A program made the translations under genes and the position numbers. Below the pieces are notes generated by a model. That model was not told where the DNA came from, searched no databases, and was given only the letters and a program-made list of their open reading frames with translations. This document shows, in pieces, positions 18,624-27,498 of a stretch of 64,000 bases of DNA (position 1 is the first letter of the stretch; each line of letters starts with the position of its first letter). The DNA is taken from NCBI GenBank assembly GCA_013816485.1, contig JACDEI010000013.1, positions 1 to 64,000 of the forward strand, given 5' to 3'. This DNA comes from Planctomycetota bacterium. GTDB taxonomy: Bacteria; Planctomycetota; UBA11346.

Positions 18624-18708
18624 CTGGGGGCGCGGACTTCAGTCTGCGCATCTTTTAGTGAGGCGGTGAATATGGCTGCGCAGACTAAAGTCCGCGCTCC
18701 CAGGGGGT
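18624..18708. repeat. Intergenic inverted repeat, GCGGACTTCAGTCTGCGC family
   Basis: The 21-bp arms 18630-18650 and 18677-18697 are inverted copies with one mismatch, and each arm is itself palindromic (gcggacttcagtctgcgc type). The flanks cctggggg and ctcccaggggg match the ends of the other CTGGGA elements. It lies between the divergent sigma54 activator and Tm-1 genes, so it could also affect their regulation. Confidence 0.8.
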
Positions 18709-18831
18709 CCTGTGTAGGTGTTTCCTATGGTAAACAACTCGCCACCCATCTGGTATCCAGACCGAACATCACCCACGCTGCAACTCCTGTTCTGACAATA
18801 TCTCGATCAAACCACCCCGCCCTGTTCCCTT

Positions 18832-18846
18832 TGGCATCATTGTTGC
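18832..18846 (+). promoter_or_regulatory. Putative sigma54 (-24/-12) promoter of the Tm-1 operon
   Basis: TGGCATCATTGTTGC fits the sigma54 consensus TGGCAC-N5-TTGC with GG (18833-18834) and GC (18845-18846) exactly 10 bases apart. The divergent neighbour encodes a sigma54 activator. The oddity is its position: transcription would begin at about 18858, two bases before the ATG, and the AGGAG at 18849-18853 would not be in the message. Confidence 0.6.
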
Positions 18847-18859
18847 CTAGGAGCCACCC

Positions 18860-20101
18860 ATGCCCGCCATCCACGTCATCGGCACCATGGACAGCAAGGG
18901 CCGTGAGTTGGCCTTCATCGCCGAACGCATCCGCGCCGCGGGCGGCACCACGGTGCTGGTCGACGTCGGCACCAAGGACGCGCCCACCGCCACGCCGGAC
19001 ATCGCACGTGAGGTCATCGCTGACGCGCATCCGCGTGGACGTGCCGCAGTGCTCGGCCTCACCGATCGCGGCCAAGCCGTGGCTGCGATGAGTGAGGCGC
19101 TCGCGGTGTGGCTGCGTCGTCGCCATGACGCGGGCGAGGTCAGCGGTGCGATCGGTATCGGCGGCACCGGCGGCACGGCGCTCATCGCTCCCGCGCTGCG
19201 GAACCTGCCGATCGGTGTGCCCAAGCTGCTGGTCTCCACCGTCGCGAGCGGCAACACCGCAGCATACGTCGGCGCGAGTGACCTAGTGTTGTTGCCAGCG
19301 GTGGTCGATGTCGCGGGACTCAATCAGGTCTCGCGTCAGATCCTCGGCAACGCCGCGCATGCGGTTGCGGGTATGGTGGCGAATCGTCAAACCAGCAGCA
19401 CCGGCAAACCGACGCTCGGACTCACCATGTTCGGCGTCACCACACCGTGCGTCACCGCCGTGCGCGAACGCCTCGAAGCCGACGGCTACGACTGCTTGGT
19501 CTTCCACGCCACCGGCACCGGTGGCCGCGCGATGGAGCAACTGGTCGCCGACGGCCTGATCGGTGGCGTGCTCGATCTTACGACGACCGAGGTCGCGGAC
19601 GAGGTCAGTGGCGGCATCTTCCCCGCTGGCCCCGCGCGCTTCAATGTCATCATCGACAAGCGCATCCCCTACGTCATGAGCCTGGGGGCGCTCGACATGG
19701 TCAACTTCGGCGCGCGCGACACCGTTCCGGCCACGTACGCCGAACGGAAGCTGCACGTGCACAATCCACAGATCACCCTAATGCGCACCACGCCCGAGGA
19801 AAACCGCGCCTGCGCACGTTTCATCGCGGCGAAGCTCAATCGTGCGCAGGCACCGGTGGAACTCCTGCTGCCGGGGAAAAGCACGTCACTGCTGAGTGAA
19901 GCCGGCAAGCCGTTCCACGATCCCGCCTCCGACGCCGCGTTGATCGATGAACTGACGACGGCGATCACCAATCCACTCATCCGCATCACGCGGCTGCCAC
20001 TCGACCTTAACGATCCCGCATTCGCCACCGCTGTCGTGGCAGCGTTCCAGCGCGTGGCCGCCATCTCTACTTCGTCCTCTGCCAAGGCCTCGACCCCATG
20101 A
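18860..20101 (+). CDS. Tm-1-like ATP-binding protein (UPF0261)
   Basis: The 413-residue protein starts [20 protein letters not shown], the standard opening of the Tm-1/UPF0261 family. Conserved glycine-rich segments [21 protein letters not shown] and [18 protein letters not shown] are present (the first is quoted in parts: GIGGTGGT and [18 protein letters not shown]). The family is named after the N-terminal domain of tomato Tm-1, which blocks tobamovirus replication; in bacteria its role is unknown. The stop overlaps the next start (ATGA), so the two are translated together. Length is normal. The regulator is the divergent sigma54 activator. Confidence 0.93.
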   Translation: MPAIHVIGTMDSKGRELAFIAERIRAAGGTTVLVDVGTKDAPTATPDIAREVIADAHPRGRAAVLGLTDRGQAVAAMSEALAVWLRRRHDAGEVSGAIGIGGTGGTALIAPALRNLPIGVPKLLVSTVASGNTAAYVGASDLVLLPAVVDVAGLNQVSRQILGNAAHAVAGMVANRQTSSTGKPTLGLTMFGVTTPCVTAVRERLEADGYDCLVFHATGTGGRAMEQLVADGLIGGVLDLTTTEVADEVSGGIFPAGPARFNVIIDKRIPYVMSLGALDMVNFGARDTVPATYAERKLHVHNPQITLMRTTPEENRACARFIAAKLNRAQAPVELLLPGKSTSLLSEAGKPFHDPASDAALIDELTTAITNPLIRITRLPLDLNDPAFATAVVAAFQRVAAISTSSSAKASTP

Positions 20102-20940
20102 GCAATTCCCGCACCGACATCCTCCACCGCCTGCGCGCCAAGGTCGCCTCCGGCCAGCCAATCATCGGTGCGGGCGCCGGCACCGGCATCTCCGCCAAGT
20201 GCGAAGAGGCCGGCGGCGTCGACCTGATCGTAATCTACAACTCCGGTCGTTTCCGCATGGCCGGGCGTGGCTCGCTTGCCGGGCTGATGCCCTACGGCAA
20301 CGCCAACGAGATCGTCAAAGACATGGCGCGCGAGGTGCTGACCGCGGTCAAACACACGCCGGTGCTCGCCGGCGTCTGCGCCACCGATCCGTTCCTGCTG
20401 CGCGACCAGTTCCTGCGTGAGCTCAAAAGCATGGGTTTTTCCGGCATCCAGAACTTCCCCACCGTCGGCCTGATCGATGGGACGTTCCGCGCCAACCTGG
20501 AAGAGACCGGCATGAGCTACGCGCTCGAAGTCGAGTGTGTGCGCGCTGCCCGCGCGCTAGATCTGCTAACCACGCCCTACGTCTTCGATCCTGCTGATGC
20601 CGTGGCGATGACCAAGGCCGGCGCGGACATCGTGGTCGCGCACATGGGGCTGACGACCAGCGGTGCCATCGGTGCGAAGACGGCGAAGACCCTCGATCAG
20701 TGCATCAAGGAAGTGCAGGCCATCGCCGACGCCGCCAAGGGCGTGCGCAGCGATGTGCTGGTGCTCTGCCACGGCGGTCCCATCGCCTCGCCTGACGACA
20801 CGCGTTACGTGCTCGACCGCTGCCCGACCATCGATGGTTTCTACGGCGCGAGTTCGATGGAACGCCTGCCGACCGAGATCGCCATCACGGCGGAGATGCG
20901 CAAGTTCACCGGACTACGCCTGAAGCAGACGGTGCCGTGA
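20098..20940 (+). CDS. TIM-barrel protein of the phosphoenolpyruvate hydrolase-like family
   Basis: This 280-residue protein is a complete TIM barrel of the PEP_hydrolase family (PF09370), with [39 protein letters not shown] (H182) and CHGGPIASP (H225). In tomato Tm-1 the same fold forms the C-terminal half of one chain; here the two halves are adjacent genes overlapping by four bases. The substrate is unknown; the family name comes from structural similarity to phosphoenolpyruvate enzymes. An additional diverged copy of the barrel is the sensor of the sigma54 activator at 16860-18617. Confidence 0.92.
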   Translation: MSNSRTDILHRLRAKVASGQPIIGAGAGTGISAKCEEAGGVDLIVIYNSGRFRMAGRGSLAGLMPYGNANEIVKDMAREVLTAVKHTPVLAGVCATDPFLLRDQFLRELKSMGFSGIQNFPTVGLIDGTFRANLEETGMSYALEVECVRAARALDLLTTPYVFDPADAVAMTKAGADIVVAHMGLTTSGAIGAKTAKTLDQCIKEVQAIADAAKGVRSDVLVLCHGGPIASPDDTRYVLDRCPTIDGFYGASSMERLPTEIAITAEMRKFTGLRLKQTVP

Positions 20941-20961
20941 ACAGCGTGCGCGAGACGCCTT

Positions 20962-21070
20962 CCCCTGGGAGCGCCGGCTGCCAGCCGGCCAGGGGCAATC
21001 CAGTGGATCTCCTCCGTGCGAGAATCGCCGAGGTCCCACTCTGCCGGCTGGATGCCGGCGCTCCCAGGGG
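20962..21070. repeat. Intergenic inverted repeat, GCCGGCTGCCAGCCGGC family
   Basis: Arms at 20962-20995 and 21043-21070 pair as ccctgggagcgccggc against gccggcgctcccaggg, each with an inner palindrome (gccggctgccagccggc and ccggctggatgccgg). The spacer of about 50 bases is similar in position and partly in sequence (ggcaatcc near its start) to that of the copy at 22416-22516. Confidence 0.85.
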
Positions 21071-21161
21071 ACAGCCCGTGCCATCGACGTGATGCCTTGC
21101 CCTCTGCGCCCTCTGTGCCCTCTGCGGTTTGATCAGTAGTCCTGCCATTCTGGAGATCCCC

Positions 21162-22412
21162 ATGTCCCTGCGCTCCTCACTCCTGCCCGCCATCGCCGTC
21201 CTCGCCGCCGGCGGCCTGCTGAGCATCTGCGCGCGGGCGATCACCGCTGATCCACCCGCGACCACACCTCCAGCGCCGGCGACCAGTACCCTGGGTGCCA
21301 CCACCATCACCGCGCCGCGTCCGGCGACGCGCATCGTGTTGATCGGCGGCAAGAAGAGCCACGACGCGGGCGAGCACGATTATCCCAACGGCATCCCGCT
21401 GATCGCCGCGTTGCTCAAGGCGTCCCCCGCATTCGCGGGCGCGGAAGTGCGCGCCCAGACCGGCGGTTGGCCGAGCGATCCAGCGGTGTTCGACGGTGCC
21501 TCGACCGTGGTGCTCTACTTCGATGGCGTGCAGGAAAAACCCGAACCACTGATCGCCGCCGAACGCATCGCGCGTTTGGAAAAACTCATGGCCGCCGGCA
21601 CCGGCATCGTCTGCCTGCACCAGGCCTCCACCGTGCCGAAGGACAACACCACCATCCCGCTGGTGTCGTGGCTCGGTGCGAAGCGCAACGGCATGGTCGA
21701 TCGCACGACCGAAACGGTGACGCTCAAACCGGCGACCACCACGCATCCGATCACCTTCGGTGTGGGCGAGTTCACCTATAAGGATGAGTTCTATCCAACG
21801 CTGATGTTCAACGACGACGCTTCACGGATCACCCCGATCCTGCGCGCTGCGCTGCCGAAGGAAAAGCCCGAGGACCGCGTGTTGGCCTGGTCCTTTGAAC
21901 GCGCCAATGGTGGGCGCGGTTTCGGTTTCACCGGCTGCCATTACATCACGTCATTCGATGAGCCATCGCTGCGCACCATGGTGCTCAACGCCATCGCCTG
22001 GACCGCGAAACTGCCGGTGCCGGCGGAGGGCATCCAACCGCAGGGCACCGTGGTACCGAAGTCGGTGGTCACCCGCGCCGCTGACCGCGTGAACGCCAAA
22101 CAGGCGTGGGGCGAACTGTTCTGGCACACCTCGGCGGCGATGAAGAACTCCGCCGTGATGACCACCGGCACGGTGATCATCAAACCCGGCCAGGGCAATC
22201 CGCGGCACTACCATCCCAACTGCGACGAGATCCTCAGCGTCGTCAGCGGTCGCATCGAACACACCATGAACGAGGTGACGGTGGTATTGGAAGCTGGCGA
22301 CACCGTCAGCATCCCACGCGGTGCGCTGCACAACGCCAAGAACATCGGCGAGGTCGACGCCGTGCTGACCATCGCCTTCGACAGCGCCTACCGCGAAGTC
22401 ATCGGGTATTGA
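21162..22412 (+). CDS. ThuA domain - cupin fusion protein, secreted
   Basis: The ATG at 21162 follows TGGAGAT and opens a signal peptide (MSLRSSLLPAIAVLAAGGLLSI). The 416-residue product has a ThuA domain (about 45-285, with GKKSHDAGEHDY, LYFDGVQEKPEP and GIVCLHQAS), then a small cupin (about 305-410, with NPRHYHPNCDEI and SIPRGALHNAKN supplying the metal ligands H-x-H, E and H). ThuA proteins are linked to glycan and keto-sugar use; a fused cupin is unusual. It sits between two palindromic elements, ahead of a propeller dehydrogenase. Confidence 0.88.
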   Translation: MSLRSSLLPAIAVLAAGGLLSICARAITADPPATTPPAPATSTLGATTITAPRPATRIVLIGGKKSHDAGEHDYPNGIPLIAALLKASPAFAGAEVRAQTGGWPSDPAVFDGASTVVLYFDGVQEKPEPLIAAERIARLEKLMAAGTGIVCLHQASTVPKDNTTIPLVSWLGAKRNGMVDRTTETVTLKPATTTHPITFGVGEFTYKDEFYPTLMFNDDASRITPILRAALPKEKPEDRVLAWSFERANGGRGFGFTGCHYITSFDEPSLRTMVLNAIAWTAKLPVPAEGIQPQGTVVPKSVVTRAADRVNAKQAWGELFWHTSAAMKNSAVMTTGTVIIKPGQGNPRHYHPNCDEILSVVSGRIEHTMNEVTVVLEAGDTVSIPRGALHNAKNIGEVDAVLTIAFDSAYREVIGY

Positions 22413-22415
22413 AAT

Positions 22416-22516
22416 GGAGCGCCGGCTTCCAGCCGGCCAGAGGCAATCCGTTCCGACATGCTGCCACGGGCATCGCCGTGATCCCATTCTGCCGGCTGGA
22501 AGCCGGCGCTCCCAGG
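22416..22516. repeat. Intergenic inverted repeat, GCCGGCTTCCAGCCGGC family
   Basis: Arms 22416-22438 and 22491-22513 are complementary (ggagcgccggcttccagcc against ggctggaagccggcgctcc). It is a second copy of the element at 20962-21070. The upstream open frame of the next gene runs through it and encodes RRLPAGQ and LPAGSRRSQ, which are repeat-derived, not protein-like. Confidence 0.85.
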
Positions 22517-22524
22517 AAACTCCC

Positions 22525-25131
22525 ATGTGGTTACGCTTGCTGCCGATCCTCGCCGCGTGCGCGGTCCTGCCGGCCGAGGACTACGTTCCCGAGCGCCTCG
22601 AACTCGAACCGCTGGTGAGCGATTGCGCCGGCGCGGTGCAGCTCCAGGTCGCTGCCGATGGCGACATCTACTTCATCGAACGCGAGGGCCCACTGCGGCG
22701 CTGGTCGCCGCGCACGCGTACCACCACCACGCTCGGGCGTGTGCCCACGCAGGTGTTCGCCGAGGCTGGCGTCTGCGGCCTGGCGCTCGCACCCGACTTC
22801 GCCACCTCGCGGCAGCTCTACCTGATCTACAGCCGCTCCAAGCCGACGCAGCACATGCGGCTGTCGCAGTTCACGCTGGCCGGTGACCAGTTCGACAAGC
22901 TCGATCTCGCCAGTGAAAAAGTTGTGCTCGACCATCCGATCGATGTCAGCCATTGCGGTGGTGGCGTGCACATCGACGGCAAGGGCGATCTGTGGTGGGC
23001 GATCGGCGACAACACCCATTTCCATGTCACGCCGTCGACCGACCAGAAACCTGGGCGTGAACACTACGATGCGCTGCGCACCTCGGCCAATTCGCAGGAC
23101 CTGCGCGGCAAGATCATTCGCATCCATCTGGAGGCCGACGGCACGTATGCGATCCCGCCTGGGAATCTCTTCAGTGATAAGGCGCAAGGCCGTCCTGAGA
23201 TCTACGCCATGGGCTGCCGCAATCCCTACCGCGTGTACGTCGACGACCGTAGCGGCGCGCTGTTCTGGAGTGAGGTCGGCTCCAACACCGAGGAACGTTT
23301 CGGCACCGGCGGCTATGACGAGATCAACCGCACCACCACGCCTGGTTTTTTCGGCTGGCCGTTGTTCATCGGCCCAAACGCGGCCTATCGCCACTACGAC
23401 CATGCGGCGAACGTGGTCGGCGAGCCCTACGAGGCCAGCGCACCGCGCAATACCTCGCGCAACAACACCGGCGTGCAGGAGCTGCCGCCCGCACGTCCGG
23501 CATGGATCTGGTACGGCTCGGAGGATTCACGCGAGTTCCCCATTCTTGGCAGCGGAGGACGTGCGGCGATGCTCGGACCGCTCTACCGCTACGATCCGAC
23601 GCTGAAATCAGCGGTGAAACTGCCGGCGGTGTTCGACGGACGGATGTTCATCATGGACTGGTGCCGCAATTGGATCCGCGCCGTGCGCGTGGCGGACGAC
23701 GGCAGCGTCGGCGACATCATGCCGGTGCTCGCCGGCACGCTGCTGCGTCGCCCGATCGATCTCAAACGTGGACCCGACGGCGCGCTCTATCTCTTGGAGT
23801 ACGGCGAACAGGCCTCCGGCGTGCGTGATGGCCGCCTGTCGCGCATCGTCTACCGCCGGGGCAACCGTGCGCCGGTCGCGGCCATTAGCGCCGAGGCCTT
23901 GGCCGGTGCCGCGCCCTTCACCACGCGCCTGTCGGCCGGCGGCAGTCGCGATCCCGATGGTGATGCGTTGACGTACCGCTGGAACTTCAGCGACGGCAGC
24001 CCAGCGCAGGAAGGCCGCGAGATCACCTGGACCGGCGCGACCATCGGCGCGCACCTGGCAACGCTGACGGTGAGCGATCCCGCCGGGCAGAGCCATGTCG
24101 CCAACGTGCGTCTGACGGTGGGCAACAGCGTCCCGCAGGTGCGCGTGGTCGGCCCGCGCCACGGATTCTTCGACTGGGGTGCGACCATTCCCATTGAGGT
24201 GACGGTGAGCGATGCCGAGGACGGCACGATCAGCCCGGCGAACGTGCAGGTGCGCTCCCAGCACCTCGACCGCCAATCCGACATCGCCGGCGGCGATGGC
24301 ATCGGCAGCGACGGCGCGGCCGGGCTGATGCGGCGCAGCGATTGCCTGTCCTGCCACACGCTCGATACGCCGTCGGTTGGTCCGTCGTTCCGTCAGATTG
24401 CCGAACGCTACCGCGGCGACCAGGCCGCCCGCGCGCTGCTCGCGACCAAGATCCTCACTGGTGGCACGGGTGTCTGGGGGACGGTGGTGATGGCGCCGCA
24501 TCCGCAGCACACGCAGGAACAGACCGAGGCCATGGCCGCGTGGATCCTGGCGCTGCCACCCAAAGGTGGCCGGCTGCTGGCCGGTGGTGGCAACGGCACG
24601 TTCACCGCGCCGGGAATTCCCGATCGCAAAGCCGGCGGCCGCATCGTGCTGACCGCCAGCTACACCGACCGCGGAGCCAATGGCCAGCCGGCGCAGACGG
24701 GAACAACGCAGGTGATCCTACATGCCCGCCGCACGCGCGCCGCGTTGTTCGACGCCAGCTACGCGGTCGACGTGATGGAGGTCGCCACGTTGCACCGCTC
24801 GCGCCGTGTGTGTGCGCAACTCGGCAGCGGCAGCCACCTGCGCTTCGCGAGCATGGACCTCGCCGGCATCGCGCAGGTCGCCTGCGAAGTTTCCGCCAGC
24901 ACCGGCCACGGTGGCGTGCTCGAACTGCGTTCGGGCGCTCCCGATGGTCCGCTCATCGGCCGCGTCGTCGTCCCGGTCACCGGCCAGTGGGACGAGTGGC
25001 GCATGGTGATGATTCCGGTCGTTGATCCGGGCGGCGTCCACGATCTCTACGTGGTTGGCGGAAAAAACGACGGCGGAGCACAGCAGTGTTTCAATATCGA
25101 TACCCTCGAATTCAGGACGGAGGCAAAATGA
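22525..25131 (+). CDS. Secreted propeller dehydrogenase with PKD, cytochrome c and CBM6-like domains
   Basis: The start at 22525 begins a signal peptide (MWLRLLPILAACAVLPA). The 868-residue protein has a glucose/sorbosone dehydrogenase-type propeller (about 20-450, with GGGVHIDGKGDLWWAIGDN and RGPDGALYLLEYG), a PKD domain (about 455-540, SRDPDGDALTYRWNFSDGSP), a c-type haem domain with CLSCH at 607-611, and a C-terminal CBM6-like module (about 745-865, ending VGGKNDGGAQQCFNIDTLEF). It should oxidise a saccharide in the periplasm. The next gene overlaps by four bases and encodes a DUF1080 protein. Confidence 0.92.
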   Translation: MWLRLLPILAACAVLPAEDYVPERLELEPLVSDCAGAVQLQVAADGDIYFIEREGPLRRWSPRTRTTTTLGRVPTQVFAEAGVCGLALAPDFATSRQLYLIYSRSKPTQHMRLSQFTLAGDQFDKLDLASEKVVLDHPIDVSHCGGGVHIDGKGDLWWAIGDNTHFHVTPSTDQKPGREHYDALRTSANSQDLRGKIIRIHLEADGTYAIPPGNLFSDKAQGRPEIYAMGCRNPYRVYVDDRSGALFWSEVGSNTEERFGTGGYDEINRTTTPGFFGWPLFIGPNAAYRHYDHAANVVGEPYEASAPRNTSRNNTGVQELPPARPAWIWYGSEDSREFPILGSGGRAAMLGPLYRYDPTLKSAVKLPAVFDGRMFIMDWCRNWIRAVRVADDGSVGDIMPVLAGTLLRRPIDLKRGPDGALYLLEYGEQASGVRDGRLSRIVYRRGNRAPVAAISAEALAGAAPFTTRLSAGGSRDPDGDALTYRWNFSDGSPAQEGREITWTGATIGAHLATLTVSDPAGQSHVANVRLTVGNSVPQVRVVGPRHGFFDWGATIPIEVTVSDAEDGTISPANVQVRSQHLDRQSDIAGGDGIGSDGAAGLMRRSDCLSCHTLDTPSVGPSFRQIAERYRGDQAARALLATKILTGGTGVWGTVVMAPHPQHTQEQTEAMAAWILALPPKGGRLLAGGGNGTFTAPGIPDRKAGGRIVLTASYTDRGANGQPAQTGTTQVILHARRTRAALFDASYAVDVMEVATLHRSRRVCAQLGSGSHLRFASMDLAGIAQVACEVSASTGHGGVLELRSGAPDGPLIGRVVVPVTGQWDEWRMVMIPVVDPGGVHDLYVVGGKNDGGAQQCFNIDTLEFRTEAK

Positions 25132-25808
25132 GCAGGTGGTTGTTGCTGGTGTTGTTTGCGTGCGGCATGACCGCCGCCGAACCGCAGTCGCTCTTCGACG
25201 GCAAGACCCTCACCGGCTGGGATGGCGATGCGCGGTTCTGGCGGGTCGAGGACGGCGTCATCACCGGTGAGACCACGCCGGATCAGACGCTGAAGAAGAA
25301 TACCTTCCTCATCTGGCGCGGCGGAACGGTCGGTGACTTCACCATCGAGTTCCGCTACCGCATCATCAGCGCGGAGGGCAACTCCGGCTTCCAGTTCCGC
25401 TCGGTCGATCGTGGCGAGTACCTCGTCACCGGTTATCAGGCGAACATCGAACAAGGCGGGAAGAACCGCAACGGCATGCTCTACGACGAAGGAACCGGCC
25501 GCGAGGTGCTGGCCCTCGCGGGTGAACGTACGCGGGTGGGCGACGGCAAGACGCGACTCGCCACGGAAAAGTTTGCCGATTCCAAAGACCTGTTCGCCAA
25601 AGTGAACGGCATCGGCGAATGGAACCACTACCGCGTCGACGCCACCGGCAACCACATCCGCATCACCATCAACGACGTGCTGATGAGTGAGGTCACCGAC
25701 GAAGGCGAAAAACAAGCCGCGAAAGACGGCATTATCGCCTTCCAACTGCACGTCGGGAAGCCGATGAAAATGCAGCTCAAGGATCTCAAACTGACCCGCG
25801 TACCGTAG
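25128..25808 (+). CDS. Secreted DUF1080 (3-keto-disaccharide hydrolase) protein
   Basis: The start overlaps the stop of the dehydrogenase gene (ATGA) and is preceded by ACGGAGG. The 226-residue product has a signal peptide (MSRWLLLVLFACGMTAA) and a complete DUF1080 concanavalin-like fold (SLFDGKTLTGWDGDARFW, EFRYRIISAEGNSGFQFRS, GEWNHYRVDATGNHI). Proteins of this family cleave 3-keto-glycosides in Bacteroides. Coupled translation with an oxidising enzyme suggests sequential attack: oxidation of the sugar, then cleavage of the keto-glycoside. Confidence 0.92.
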   Translation: MSRWLLLVLFACGMTAAEPQSLFDGKTLTGWDGDARFWRVEDGVITGETTPDQTLKKNTFLIWRGGTVGDFTIEFRYRIISAEGNSGFQFRSVDRGEYLVTGYQANIEQGGKNRNGMLYDEGTGREVLALAGERTRVGDGKTRLATEKFADSKDLFAKVNGIGEWNHYRVDATGNHIRITINDVLMSEVTDEGEKQAAKDGIIAFQLHVGKPMKMQLKDLKLTRVP

Positions 25809-25816
25809 GCTGTCCG

Positions 25817-25938
25817 CCCCTGGGACCGCGGGCCACTGGCCCGCAGTTGGTTGTCATGCACCCACGGGTAACGCCGGGATCGTGAGGTCTCTGACAAGCA
25901 CGGACGTCAGGCGGGCCAGTGGCCCGCGGTCCCAGGGG
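25817..25938. repeat. Intergenic inverted repeat, GGCCACTGGCCC family (second copy)
   Basis: The 28-bp arms 25817-25844 and 25911-25938 are perfect inverted copies, separated by 66 bases. The arms match those at 8924-8986. The right arm overlaps the 3' end of the radical SAM gene on the minus strand and encodes its last residues (APGTAGHWPA). Confidence 0.9.
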
Positions 25939-27424
25939 CTGAAGGCACCGTCGATGACGGCCGTTTTTCCACTGCCGGGCGCAAAATTTCCGGGAGATAC
26001 TTTTTCGAACCGGTGACCAGGAAGTCCTGCGCCAGGATCGCTGTCGCTTCATCCGCCGGCACGTCGATGGTCAGCAAGTACGCATGCAGCAGTTCATATT
26101 GCCGCACCTGACTCAGCGCATGCTCCTGCGTGGTGGTGGCCCACATCCAATCGGCGAAGGCCAACAGCGCAGCGAACGCCGACGTCTTGGTCGCGATCAG
26201 TCGCGCAATGCCACCACGAAACTTCCCGCTGTTGACGAACACTTCGTGGTAACGCGCGAAGCGCTTGAAGCGCTGCATGGTGGTGAAATCGAAGTCGCGA
26301 CTGGCGAGCAGGTCGTAGGGCGGCTCCGGGTTGAAGCGCATGGCGAACGGTTCGCGGTGACGCACCAGCGGCGTGCCCTTGAGCAGTTTGAGGATGCCGA
26401 CCTGGATCTCCTGCGGATCGAGGTGGTGCAGCGCGTCGTAGCTTTCCGCAAAGGTCGCCGGCGTTTCTCCGGGCAGACCGATGATGAGATCGGCGTGGAT
26501 GTGCACGCCGCTGGCGGAGCGCAGCCACTTGAAGTTTGCTTCGGTGCGGCCGCGGTCCATGCGACGGCTGATCAACTCGCCGACGACGGGCGAGAAACTC
26601 TGGATGCCGATTTCGAACTGGACGGCATCGGCGGGGAACTTGGCGATCAGCGCTTTGAGCGCGTCGGGTAGGCGATCGGGCACCAACTCGAAATGCAGGA
26701 ACAGGCCGTCACGCCAGCGATCGATGAAGAATTCCAGGATCGCTGCCGAGGTGCGCGGGCTGAGATTGAACGTGCGATCGACGAATTTGAAGGTCTTGCA
26801 GCCGCGCGCGAGCAGGTCGTCCATCGCTTGCAGAAACTGATCGAGCGGGAACGAACGCACGCCGTCTTCGATGGAGGACAGGCAGAACTCGCAGGTGAAG
26901 GGACAGCCACGACTGGCCTCGACGTAGATGATGCGGTGGGCGAGGTCGTCATCGGTGTAGAGGTGGTAGGGCAGCACCACCTTAGCCAGATCCGGCTTGG
27001 GACTGTCGACCACCTTGGCCACCGGGCGTCCAGCGAGCAGATCATCGCACACGGCTTTGAACGTCAGGTCCGCTTCGCCGGTGATGAGCACGTCGCAGGC
27101 AGCAGCGAGTGGCTCGTTCGCATGTTCATGGGTGACCTCCGGACCGCCGATGACGATGCGGATGTCCGGCGCGACCTGACGCAGGATGCCGACCACGCGG
27201 CGGGTCTCGATGAGGTTCCAGATGTAGATGCCGAAGGCGATGATGCGCGGCGATTCCGCCAGCAACTTTTCAACGATGCGCGCCGGCGGATCGTGGATGG
27301 TGAACTCACGGATCGCCGCGCGCGGTTGCAGCTCGCCGAGATTCGCCAACAGGTAGCGCAGCCCCATGGCCGCATGGCTGTAGCGCGCATTGAGCGTGCA
27401 GAGCAGGATGTCGGTCGCGGGCAT
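25907..27424 (-). CDS. B12-binding radical SAM protein (DUF4080 type)
   Basis: Start at 27424 gives MPATDILLCTLNARYSHAAM, the usual beginning of this family. The 505-residue protein has a B12-binding-like domain (about 5-140), a radical SAM domain with CPFTCEFC (C174, C178, C181), and a C-terminal DUF4080 region (about 380-490). It should bind a [4Fe-4S] cluster and S-adenosylmethionine; its substrate is unknown. The final about 10 residues are encoded by a palindromic repeat, so the original stop was probably upstream. No close operon partner is present. Confidence 0.88.
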   Translation of the reverse strand: MPATDILLCTLNARYSHAAMGLRYLLANLGELQPRAAIREFTIHDPPARIVEKLLAESPRIIAFGIYIWNLIETRRVVGILRQVAPDIRIVIGGPEVTHEHANEPLAAACDVLITGEADLTFKAVCDDLLAGRPVAKVVDSPKPDLAKVVLPYHLYTDDDLAHRIIYVEASRGCPFTCEFCLSSIEDGVRSFPLDQFLQAMDDLLARGCKTFKFVDRTFNLSPRTSAAILEFFIDRWRDGLFLHFELVPDRLPDALKALIAKFPADAVQFEIGIQSFSPVVGELISRRMDRGRTEANFKWLRSASGVHIHADLIIGLPGETPATFAESYDALHHLDPQEIQVGILKLLKGTPLVRHREPFAMRFNPEPPYDLLASRDFDFTTMQRFKRFARYHEVFVNSGKFRGGIARLIATKTSAFAALLAFADWMWATTTQEHALSQVRQYELLHAYLLTIDVPADEATAILAQDFLVTGSKKYLPEILRPAVEKRPSSTVPSAPGTAGHWPA

Positions 27425-27498
27425 GGCGGCGCACGGTAGGTGGTGCCGCACGCGGGGGAACCAAGCACCACCCCCTGGGAGCAGCGAGTCTCAGGGTG

